Assembly: GCA_900758315.1 (NCBI GenBank)
Contig: CAAERF010000123.1
Coordinates: 1 to 5,544, forward strand
Direction of reading: 5' to 3'
Source: an uncultured Oscillospiraceae bacterium
Lineage (GTDB): Bacteria; Bacillota; Clostridia; Oscillospirales; Oscillospiraceae
DNA: 5,544 nucleotides
The translations under genes and the position numbers were made by a program. The first letter of the stretch is position 1. Each line of letters opens with the position of its first letter. Of this stretch, positions 1 to 5,535 are shown piece by piece. Under the pieces are notes generated by a model. That model made no database searches and had not been told where the DNA came from. It saw only the letters and a list, made by a program, of their open reading frames with translations.

Positions 1-297
1 TGCACGTTGAAAATTTTGCAGAGCAAAACGTGTGAAAAGGCAAAGCCCCTGCTCATGGTCACCGTTCACACCGAACGCAGTTCCTGCCCCTGTTTGTGCA
101 GCGGCGTTGTCCGGCTCGCTCACAGAAAGTGTGAGGTCGTGGCACAGTATCTCGTTCAGACGGCTTATGTAAGATTCAAGGTACAGTATGAAGAAAGCCG
201 GACGCAGTGCGGACACTACAACCTGCTTCTTTCAAGCACAAGAATAACACTTTGCGGTTGTGTAGTCAACAACCAAAAACAAATCTTGGAAGATTGA
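1..297 (+). CDS. Unrecognised open frame, 5' end beyond the window (doubtful gene)
   Basis: This frame is open from the left edge to a TGA at 295-297. The only early start codon in the window is a TTG at 7, with no ribosome binding site visible before it, so if the gene is real its start is probably outside the window. The predicted product (about 98 residues visible) is unusually rich in cysteine, including a CPCLC cluster near residue 30 counted from the TTG, and has no membrane segment or motif I recognise. A competing open frame lies on the minus strand over positions 231 to 1, and its amino-acid composition looks at least as protein-like. One of the two is probably a shadow of the other, or both are chance. 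I assign no function and treat this as a low-confidence call. Confidence 0.2.
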   Translation, partial: CTLKILQSKTCEKAKPLLMVTVHTERSSCPCLCSGVVRLAHRKCEVVAQYLVQTAYVRFKVQYEESRTQCGHYNLLLSSTRITLCGCVVNNQKQILED

Positions 298-333
298 ACA
301 ACTACATAAGATTTTATTTGTGAAAAAGAAAAA

Positions 334-410
334 TACCGCCCACGCAGCGCAGCGATGATTTTGTCGGGTGAAACGGCGGCAAAATAGATCGGGTGTGTTG
401 CGGGGCGGTA
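334..410. repeat. Imperfect inverted repeat with nested hairpin (structured element)
   Basis: The left arm TACCGCCC (334-341), an unpaired A at 342, then CGCA (343-346), pairs with the right arm TGCG-GGGCGGTA (399-410). This gives a 12-bp stem with one bulge, closing a 52-nt interior. Inside it, ATTTTGTCG (358-366) can pair with CGGCAAAAT (377-385) through nine pairs, one of them a G-U wobble on the + strand RNA, around a 10-nt loop. The right arm is followed by four A residues and no T-run, so it is not an ordinary intrinsic terminator on the + strand. On the minus strand the outer arm is followed by ATTTTTCTTTTTC, which is T-rich, but the 52-nt interior makes a standard terminator unlikely. 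Alternatives are a structured RNA, a mobile-element or oriT-like site, or chance. Confidence 0.5.
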
Positions 411-452
411 AAAATCTTCATGGGGAATAAATCCTCGCCGCTCTGTACTTTT

Positions 453-467
453 CTACAAAATTGGTGG
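453..467. promoter_or_regulatory. Possible second response-regulator site (operator-like word)
   Basis: CTACAAAATTG at 453-463 is identical over 11 bases to the left part of the palindromic operator at 2386-2396. The second half differs: GTGG follows here, TAGG there, so the palindrome is degenerate (TACA-AAAT-TGGT against TACA-AAAT-TGTA). It lies about 140 bp before the -35 box of the response-regulator promoter, which is far for direct activation. It may be a weak autoregulatory site, a decayed copy, or coincidence. Confidence 0.25.
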
Positions 468-595
468 GATTTGCGATAAAGGGTATCATGGATTGCAGGG
501 CGCGTCAAGATGGTTTTGCAAATTTTATTGCAGTAAAGCGGTGATAGTAGGACTTATATTTAACACACGGCAAGAAACAATTTCCGTTTCGCACA

Positions 596-624
596 TTGTA
601 ATGTTCGCAGAAAAAACTTATAAT
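596..624 (+). promoter_or_regulatory. Sigma-A-type promoter for the regulator-kinase operon
   Basis: A -35 box TTGTAA (596-601, four of six consensus bases) is followed by a 17-bp spacer and a perfect -10 box TATAAT (619-624). Transcription would start near 631, giving a leader of about 41 nt before the ATG at 672. A 12-bp inverted repeat, ACATT-GT-AATGT (593-604), covers the -35 box and could be a repressor or autoregulatory site. The half-site word TGTAGG of the downstream operator also occurs just past the start point, at 636-641. The strength of the boxes suggests basal, largely constitutive expression of the signalling genes. Confidence 0.75.
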
Positions 625-660
625 GCTTTTGAACCTGTAGGACACACAAAATGCAGAAAA

Positions 661-667
661 GAGAGGG
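661..667 (+). promoter_or_regulatory. Ribosome binding site that sets the response-regulator start
   Basis: GAGAGGG ends 4 nt before the ATG at 672. An in-frame ATG at 651 would add seven residues (MQKREGI), but it has no purine-rich site at a proper distance and would place this Shine-Dalgarno inside the coding region. The 672 start also aligns the protein with the usual OmpR-family N-terminus, a beta strand leading directly into the acidic pocket. Confidence 0.75.
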
Positions 668-671
668 AATC

Positions 672-1352
672 ATGAGAAAACTGTTCCTTTTGGAAGATGA
701 TCTGAGCCTGATCAGTGGGCTGACCTTTGCATTCAAGAAACAGGGCTTTGCACTGGATACAGCCCGGACGCTGGCAGAAGCCGAGGTGCTGTGGTCAGAC
801 AGAAAATATGACCTGCTGGTGCTGGATGTTTCCCTGCCGGATGGCTCTGGCTTCGATTTCTGCCAGAAGGTGCGGCGCACATCCAACGTGCCGATTCTGT
901 TCCTGACCGCTTCGGATGAGGAAATGAATATCATCATGGGGCTGGAACTGGGCGGGGATGATTACCTGACCAAGCCGTTCAAGCTGGGTGTCCTGTTGTC
1001 GCGGGTCAATGCACTGCTTCGCCGTGCAAATGCGTCCAGCGCAGGAGAACCCGTACTGGAATCGGGCAGCATCACCGTCCGGCTGTTGCAGGGGCAGGCA
1101 TACAAAAACGGAATCTTGCTGGAACTGACCGGCGCAGAGTACAAGCTGCTCTGCTTCTTTATGCAGCATCCGAATGCCGTGCTATCCAAGGAACAAATTC
1201 TGGATGCACTGTGGGACTGCGATGGGGATTACATTGACAGCAGTGCCTTAACAGTGTATATCCGGCGGCTGCGGATGAAGATCGAGGACGACCCCGGCAA
1301 ACCGCAGATGCTGCTGACTGTCCGCGGCATGGGCTATAAATGGAATGGGTAA
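672..1352 (+). CDS. OmpR/PhoB-family response regulator
   Basis: Cytoplasmic transcription regulator of 226 residues, a normal length for the family. The N-terminal receiver domain (about 1-115) shows the acidic pocket E8-D9-D10, the phosphoacceptor D52 in LLVLDVSLPDG, the switch residue T79 in FLTAS, and the conserved K101 in YLTKPF. The C-terminal part (about 130-226) is a winged-helix DNA-binding domain, with a recognition-helix region around SSALTVYIRRLRMKIE and the terminal wing VRGMGYKW. All residues needed for phosphorylation are present, so it should be active. It is first in an operon with the kinase gene 9 nt downstream, and transcription probably starts at the promoter at 596-624. 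By family logic it is phosphorylated by the adjacent kinase and activates the ATPase-permease operon, most likely through the palindrome at 2385-2400. The sequence resembles regulators of the BceR/VncR/VanR type; the exact subgroup is an inference. Confidence 0.93.
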   Translation: MRKLFLLEDDLSLISGLTFAFKKQGFALDTARTLAEAEVLWSDRKYDLLVLDVSLPDGSGFDFCQKVRRTSNVPILFLTASDEEMNIIMGLELGGDDYLTKPFKLGVLLSRVNALLRRANASSAGEPVLESGSITVRLLQGQAYKNGILLELTGAEYKLLCFFMQHPNAVLSKEQILDALWDCDGDYIDSSALTVYIRRLRMKIEDDPGKPQMLLTVRGMGYKWNG

Positions 1353-1361
1353 AGGTGCCGT

Positions 1362-2399
1362 ATGAAAGTATTTGCAAACCGGGAGATCCGAAATTTGTTC
1401 CAAGCCGTGCTGGCGGTCTGGGCGGTGGCATTGGCGCTCACGCAGGGCATCGTATGGCATACGACGCATGTATTTTCTTTCGGGTTACTGTTGGTTTTTC
1501 TGCTGCTGGGCGGCTGTCTCTGGGGCGTGCTTTTTCGCTATTTCCAAAGGCAGAGCGCGCTTCTGGAACAGGCAGTTCAGCAAATCCAAAGCTGTCTGGA
1601 TGGCAACCCGGATGCACGACTGGACTGCGACCGGGAGGGAGAATTTTACCGTCTGTTTCACTCCGTTAATGCATTGGCGGCAGTTCTGGGCGCACACGCA
1701 GACAACGAGCAACGGGAGAAGCGTTTTTTGAAAAATACCATTGCAGATATTTCGCACCAGCTCAAAACACCGCTGGCGGCGTTGAATATCTACAACGGTC
1801 TGCTTCAGGACGAAGCTGTTTCGCCGTCGGAGGTCAAAGAGTTTGCAGACCTGTCCGAACAGGAGTTGGACCGCATCGAAACGCTGGTGCAGAATCTGCT
1901 CAAAATCACCCGGCTGGATGCCGGTTCGGTCGTCTTGGAGAAGAAAAACGAAAATGTTGCTGAAATGGTGCAGGACATCGCGCGGCAGTATCACTATCGT
2001 GCCAAGCGGGAACAGAAAAAGCTTGTTCTGTCCGGCTCAGAGGCGGTTACACTTTGGTGCGACCGTGACTGGATGCAGGAAGCTGTGGACAATCTTGTAA
2101 AGAATGCCCTTGACCACACAAAGAGCGGAGATACGATTCAGGTAGAGTGGAATGCACTGCCGTCCATGGTTCAGATCAAAGTGCGTGACAACGGCAGCGG
2201 CATCCACCCGGAAGATTTGTACCATATCTTCAAACGGTTTTATCGCAGCCGCTTTTCACAGGATACACAGGGCATCGGGCTGGGTCTGCCGCTGGCAAAA
2301 GCCGTTGTGGAAGCCCATCACGGCACCATTGAAGTAGACAGCGAGCTGGGAAAGGGCACGACCTTTACTCTGAATTTTCCGATTCCTACAAAATTGTAG
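1362..2399 (+). CDS. Sensor histidine kinase with two membrane helices and a minimal extracellular loop
   Basis: Membrane-bound kinase of 345 residues. Two hydrophobic helices (about 12-32 and 38-58) are joined by only some six residues (WHTTHV region), so there is no extracellular sensor domain. Residues 59-115 form a degenerate HAMP-like linker (pattern GEFYRLFHSVNALAAVL). The dimerisation/phosphoacceptor domain carries H132 in ISHQLKTPLAAL; the residue after the histidine is Gln, where Glu or Asp is usual. The ATPase domain has the N box (N244, N248), the G1 box DNGSGI (276-281), the F box around F290-F293 and the G2 box GIGLGL (304-309), all intact. AAAGGTG at 1351-1357, overlapping the regulator stop codon, serves as ribosome binding site for the ATG at 1362. 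Such short-loop 'intramembrane-sensing' kinases (the BceS type is the known example) usually respond to a partner ABC transporter, which fits the genes downstream. The last codons overlap the operator palindrome. Confidence 0.92.
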   Translation: MKVFANREIRNLFQAVLAVWAVALALTQGIVWHTTHVFSFGLLLVFLLLGGCLWGVLFRYFQRQSALLEQAVQQIQSCLDGNPDARLDCDREGEFYRLFHSVNALAAVLGAHADNEQREKRFLKNTIADISHQLKTPLAALNIYNGLLQDEAVSPSEVKEFADLSEQELDRIETLVQNLLKITRLDAGSVVLEKKNENVAEMVQDIARQYHYRAKREQKKLVLSGSEAVTLWCDRDWMQEAVDNLVKNALDHTKSGDTIQVEWNALPSMVQIKVRDNGSGIHPEDLYHIFKRFYRSRFSQDTQGIGLGLPLAKAVVEAHHGTIEVDSELGKGTTFTLNFPIPTKL

Positions 2400-2413
2400 G
2401 CTGAGTGTAGGCT
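2385..2413. promoter_or_regulatory. Probable response-regulator operator: palindrome plus direct repeat
   Basis: CCTACAA-AA-TTGTAGG (2385-2400) is a perfect 7-bp inverted repeat with a 2-bp centre. Its right half begins a second pattern: TGTAGGCT at 2395-2402 recurs exactly at 2406-2413, an 11-bp period, about one helical turn. OmpR-family dimers typically bind half-sites spaced this way. The core TACA-N4-TGTA also agrees with the TNACA-N4-TGTAA-type motif I recall for BceR-like regulators; that comparison is from memory. A 2-nt loop and the absence of a T-run argue against a terminator. The site sits 88 bp before the ATPase start codon and overlaps the last codons and stop of the kinase gene. 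Its most likely job is activation of the transporter operon by the regulator encoded upstream. Confidence 0.65.
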
Positions 2414-2423
2414 TGCAGTAAGG

Positions 2424-2460
2424 TTGACGTGTTATCCTTTTCTGCACAGACAGAGATAAT
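2424..2460 (+). promoter_or_regulatory. Tentative promoter region of the ATPase-permease operon
   Basis: A -10-like GATAAT (2455-2460) matches five of six consensus bases. A 17-bp spacer puts TTATCC (2432-2437) at -35, only a three of six match. A better -35 word, TTGACG (2424-2429), is also present but lies 25 bp away, too far to pair with this -10, and no good -10 sits 16-18 bp after it. A weak -35 placed just downstream of the operator fits an activator-dependent promoter. The transcript would start near 2467, about 34 nt before the ATPase ATG. Read-through from the upstream promoter is also possible, since no terminator is visible between the kinase and ATPase genes. Confidence 0.4.
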
Positions 2461-2486
2461 CCGTCTGAATCGAAGGAACCTGCAAA

Positions 2487-2493
2487 GTGAGGG
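2487..2493 (+). promoter_or_regulatory. Ribosome binding site that sets the ATPase start
   Basis: GTGAGGG lies 7 nt before the ATG at 2501. The frame is open further upstream, to a possible GTG at 2429, but that start has no ribosome site, would add 24 residues foreign to the family and would fall inside the promoter region. The ATG at 2501 gives the standard ABC opening, MELLEVNHLCKTY. Confidence 0.8.
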
Positions 2494-2500
2494 ATACACT

Positions 2501-3184
2501 ATGGAACTATTAGAAGTCAACCATCTCTGCAAGACCTACGGCAGCGGAGAAACCGCTGTCCATGCGCTAAAAGATGTTCGCTTTTCAGTGCCGAAAGGCG
2601 AATATGTGGCGGTCGTTGGCGAATCCGGCTCCGGCAAAAGCACCCTGCTCAATCTGATTGGTGGACTGGATACGCCGACTTCCGGCAAGGTGCTGATTGA
2701 TGGTAAGGATATTTTTGCCATGAAAGACCGGGAACTGACGATCTTCCGCCGCCGCAATATCGGTTTTATCTTTCAGGCATTCAACCTCATCCCGGAACTG
2801 ACCGTAGAACAGAACATCCTGTTCCCGGTGCTGCTGGACTACCAAAAGCCGGACAGGGCATATCTGGAAGAACTGCTGATCGTGCTGAATCTGAAAGACC
2901 GTCGGAAGCATCTGCCAAGTCAGCTTTCCGGTGGGCAGCAGCAACGGGTAGCCATCGGCCGTGCCCTGATGACCCGCCCTTCACTGATTTTGGCGGATGA
3001 GCCGACCGGCAATCTGGACACCCAGAACACCAGCGAGGTCATTGCCCTGCTAAAAGAAACATCCCGGAAATACGAGCAGACCATCCTGATGATCACCCAC
3101 AACCGCAGCATTGCGCAGACGGCAGACCGGGTGTTGCAGGTATCGGACGGCTGCCTGACCGATTTTGGGAGGTGCCGGGAATGA
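2501..3184 (+). CDS. ABC transporter ATP-binding protein (MacB/LolD/BceA-type)
   Basis: Cytoplasmic nucleotide-binding subunit of 227 residues, the usual length for this group. All catalytic elements are visible: A-loop Y13, Walker A GESGSGKST (40-48), Q-loop Q92, signature LSGGQQ (142-147), Walker B ILADEP (163-168) with catalytic E167, D-loop N171-L172-D173, and switch H200 in MITHN. The segment FQAFNLIPELTVEQN (91-105), containing the Q-loop, is characteristic of ATPases that work with FtsX-fold permeases in mechanotransmission or export systems, not of importers. Its stop overlaps the permease start by ATGA, implying coupled translation and a fixed subunit ratio. Together with the permease it should form a homodimeric-ATPase complex at the cytoplasmic membrane that powers movement of, or removal from the membrane of, a substrate not identifiable here. 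Expression is probably controlled by the operator at 2385-2413. Confidence 0.95.
   Translation: MELLEVNHLCKTYGSGETAVHALKDVRFSVPKGEYVAVVGESGSGKSTLLNLIGGLDTPTSGKVLIDGKDIFAMKDRELTIFRRRNIGFIFQAFNLIPELTVEQNILFPVLLDYQKPDRAYLEELLIVLNLKDRRKHLPSQLSGGQQQRVAIGRALMTRPSLILADEPTGNLDTQNTSEVIALLKETSRKYEQTILMITHNRSIAQTADRVLQVSDGCLTDFGRCRE
3167..3174 (+). promoter_or_regulatory. Ribosome binding site that sets the permease start
   Basis: GGGAGGTG, within the last codons of the ATPase gene, ends 6 nt before the ATG at 3181. An alternative GTG at 3172 would lie inside this site and is therefore rejected; another ATG at 3196 is farther away than usual. The ATG at 3181 overlaps the ATPase stop codon as ATGA. Confidence 0.85.
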
Positions 3185-5535
3185 GCAGCACAGAAATGAA
3201 AAGCTACCTGAGCCTGATCCCGCTTTCTGCCAAGGTACGCAGACGGCAGAACCGCATGACGATTTTGTGCATCGTCCTTGCGGTGTTTCTGGTCACGGCG
3301 GTGTTCAGTATGGCAGATATGGCGATTCGGATGGAAACCTCAAACCAGCTGAACAAAAACGGAAACTGGCATATCATGGTAAAGGACATCTCCCCTGAAA
3401 CAGCCGCAGAGCTTGCCGCACAGGAGGATGTTGCTGCATTTTCGGCGTATAGCGACATCAACGCTTCCCTTACGGAAAACTACTTTGCCGGAGATAAACG
3501 TGCCGCACTGGTAGGAGCAGATGATGCAATCCTTCAAATCTTTCCGGGAATGCAGTGCAGCACTGCCCCGGCGGATGGCGAAGTGCTCGTGACAGCAAAC
3601 ATCCGGGATTGGCTGGATGTTACGGTCGGTACAGCGATTCCGCTGACGCTCCCGGATGGACAGACCATTTCACTTACTGTCGCAGGTTTCAATGAGGATA
3701 CCTCCGATGCGAACCAGTATGATGCTGTTGTGCTGGTGATGAACCGCAGTACATTTTCTCAGATTGCCGCACAGGTAGAAGAATCCTTTGAAACACAGTA
3801 TTTCATCCAGTTCAAGCCACGTACCAATTTGCGGCAGTCCATTGTGAACATCGAAAACAAGTACGGAATTTCAGAAGAAAAAATCTCCGAAAATACTTAC
3901 CTGATGGCGTTGAACGCAAGCAGCAACAACGATTATATTGTAGGCTTATATGCGGTAGCGGCTGTGTTGGCTGGCATGGTCGTCCTTGCCGGAATTTTTA
4001 TGATCACAGGCAGCATCAACAGCAATGTAGCGCAGCGTACCAGCTATTATGGAATGCTGCGTTGTCTTGGGGCAGGAAAAAATCAGGTTCGGATGCTTGT
4101 CCGGCTGGAAGCTCTTTTCTGGTGTAAAACTGCTGTTCCAGCAGGATGTGTGCTGGGAATCGTTTCCACATGGGGATTGTGTTTCTTTCTGCGTGGATTT
4201 ATCGGCGAGGAATTCAGCTCTTTACCAGTGCTTGGCATCAGCCCGGTCGGTATTATCTGTGGTTCCGCGTTGGGACTTATCACGGTTTGGTTCGCGGCAT
4301 CTTCTCCGGCATGGCGGGCGGCAAAAGCTTCTCCGATCACAGCAGCAACTGGGAATGCGGTGGAAAATGCAGCGGATTCTCCGTGTCATGCTCGGTTGTT
4401 TGGAAGTCGTGCAGAGCTTTCTTTGGGCGTGAGCCATGCAACCTCGTCCAAAAAGAACTTGCTTCTGATGACAGGTTCCTTTGCGTTAAGCATTCTCCTG
4501 TTTTTGAGCTTTTCGGTTTTGCTTCGATGGGTTGGATTTGCGCTGAATCCGTTACAGCCCTACACACCGGACTTATCGGTGGCTGAAACATCCGGGCAAA
4601 ATGTCCTTGACCCGGTGCTGGTGGAGCAGCTGGAAGCTCTGCCGGAAGTCAAACACGCATTCGGGCGGATGTATTGCCCGCTCCCGGCGGAATATCAGGG
4701 AAAACAGGGGTCCATCGACCTGATTTCATACGATACTATACAGTTTGGCTGGGCGAAAAAAGACCTGATTGGCGGAACCCTTCCGCAGGAGCCGGAGGAT
4801 GGCACATACCCTGTGCTGACGGTATTCGACAAAAGCAACTCCCTGACCGTGGGCGATACCATTCAGCTGGAGGATGCAAAGCTCACAGTCGTGGGTGTAT
4901 TGAACGACAGCCCGTTCAGTAGTACCGATTCCCCGATTGTTATCTGCACCGAAGAAACCTTCCATCAGCTGACCGGGCAAAACCGCTATGCGGTGATCGA
5001 TATTCAACTAAAAGATACCACAGCAGACGCAGCCATTGCACAAATACACACCCTGCTGAGCGGCACGTTAAACAAGCAGGTTGTTTTTTCCAACCGAATC
5101 GAAGGAAATCGGATGATACAAAGCACCTACTGGGCGTTCCATCTGGTGGTCTATGCGTTTCTCATCGTGATTGCAGGAATCACCATTCTGAACATCGTCA
5201 ACAGCATTTCCATGAGCGTGTCGGCACGAATGAAGCAGTATGGCATCCTGCGTGCCATCGGGATGGATGATGCACAGCTGAAACGCATGATCTCTGCCGA
5301 AGCTGGCACCTATGCGGTGTCCGGTCTTGTGGTGGGCATTGCGCTGGGTCTTGTGCTGAATCGGAAGCTGTATATCCTGCTCATCACCCATTATTTCGGT
5401 GCAGCGTGGCAGGTGCCGTGGGGCTGTCTTGCCGTGATTGTCGTAGTCGTGCTGGCGGCTGTGGTGCTGGCAGTATATAACCCGGTCAGGCGAATCCTCA
5501 TGCAGCCCATTACTGCAACCATCAGTGAATTATAA
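3181..5535 (+). CDS. FtsX-family ABC permease with eight helices and two ectodomains
   Basis: Membrane subunit of 784 residues built as two similar halves. Half one has helix 1 (about 26-45), an extracellular MacB-periplasmic-core-like domain (about 46-250), then helices near 253-276, 315-337 and 356-374. The cytoplasmic segment after helix 2 carries RTSYYGMLRCLGAGKNQVRM, and helix 4 is followed by PAWRAAKASPI; both are hallmarks of the FtsX fold. After a cytoplasmic linker (about 387-425), half two repeats the plan: helix 5 (428-448), ectodomain two (about 450-650), and helices near 652-674, 708-726 and 748-766. It contains matching motifs ARMKQYGILRAIGMDDAQL and NPVRRILMQPI. Each ectodomain contains a small beta motif typical of the family (VTVGTAIPLTL; LTVGDTIQLEDAKLTVVGVL). 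With the adjacent ATPase it should form an exporter or membrane-extraction machine. This plan differs from BceB permeases, which have ten helices and a single ectodomain. Substrate unknown; an antimicrobial peptide is a reasonable guess from the regulatory context only. Confidence 0.92.
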   Translation: MSSTEMKSYLSLIPLSAKVRRRQNRMTILCIVLAVFLVTAVFSMADMAIRMETSNQLNKNGNWHIMVKDISPETAAELAAQEDVAAFSAYSDINASLTENYFAGDKRAALVGADDAILQIFPGMQCSTAPADGEVLVTANIRDWLDVTVGTAIPLTLPDGQTISLTVAGFNEDTSDANQYDAVVLVMNRSTFSQIAAQVEESFETQYFIQFKPRTNLRQSIVNIENKYGISEEKISENTYLMALNASSNNDYIVGLYAVAAVLAGMVVLAGIFMITGSINSNVAQRTSYYGMLRCLGAGKNQVRMLVRLEALFWCKTAVPAGCVLGIVSTWGLCFFLRGFIGEEFSSLPVLGISPVGIICGSALGLITVWFAASSPAWRAAKASPITAATGNAVENAADSPCHARLFGSRAELSLGVSHATSSKKNLLLMTGSFALSILLFLSFSVLLRWVGFALNPLQPYTPDLSVAETSGQNVLDPVLVEQLEALPEVKHAFGRMYCPLPAEYQGKQGSIDLISYDTIQFGWAKKDLIGGTLPQEPEDGTYPVLTVFDKSNSLTVGDTIQLEDAKLTVVGVLNDSPFSSTDSPIVICTEETFHQLTGQNRYAVIDIQLKDTTADAAIAQIHTLLSGTLNKQVVFSNRIEGNRMIQSTYWAFHLVVYAFLIVIAGITILNIVNSISMSVSARMKQYGILRAIGMDDAQLKRMISAEAGTYAVSGLVVGIALGLVLNRKLYILLITHYFGAAWQVPWGCLAVIVVVVLAAVVLAVYNPVRRILMQPITATISEL

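Larger units (their letters stand above)
298..595. other. Intergenic region with no convincing gene
   Basis: About 300 bases with no open frame that combines a ribosome binding site, a sensible start and a protein-like composition. The short frames here (314-508 on the minus strand, 493-675 on the plus strand) lack these signs, and the latter runs through the response-regulator promoter. The stretch does hold a long-range inverted repeat with a nested hairpin at 334-410 and an operator-like word at 453-467, both listed separately. Its base composition appears more AT-rich than the genes downstream. It may be the 3' flank of a mobile element or an untranslated structured region; neither can be shown from the sequence alone. 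Confidence 0.6.

Noticed and set aside
256..274. Small hairpin GGTTGT / ACAACC with a 7-nt loop, as a terminator for the left-edge frame
   Set aside because: It lies before the stop codon of that frame and is followed by an A-rich, not T-rich, stretch; on the other strand there is no T-run either.
334..540. CRISPR array or tandem repeat in the left non-coding region
   Set aside because: There are no regularly spaced direct repeats; the only repetition is the inverted repeat and its nested hairpin.
493..675. Plus-strand open frame of 60 residues before the regulator gene
   Set aside because: It has no ribosome site, runs straight through the near-consensus promoter at 596-624 and ends inside the regulator's first codons.
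560..937. Minus-strand frame of 125 residues overlapping the regulator gene
   Set aside because: It is antisense to the well-defined receiver domain, is serine-rich in the way of shadow frames and has no ribosome binding site or recognisable motif.
1485..1994. Minus-strand frame of 169 residues within the kinase gene
   Set aside because: It is antisense to the kinase dimerisation domain, whose motifs are intact; no independent sign of coding.
2385..2400. Palindrome read as an intrinsic terminator of the kinase operon
   Set aside because: The loop would be only 2 nt and there is no downstream T-run; the helical-turn direct repeat beside it points to a protein-binding site.
3938..3947. TTGTAGGCTT inside the permease gene, resembling the operator half-site
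   Set aside because: It encodes the Ile-Val-Gly-Leu stretch of a membrane helix, has no paired half-site at the proper spacing and no promoter nearby; taken as coincidence.
4146..4586. Alternative-frame plus-strand ORF of 146 residues inside the permease, considered as an overprinted gene or frameshift remnant
   Set aside because: The main permease frame is continuous with conserved FtsX motifs on both sides, so there is no frameshift; the alternative frame has no ribosome site and no recognisable motif.
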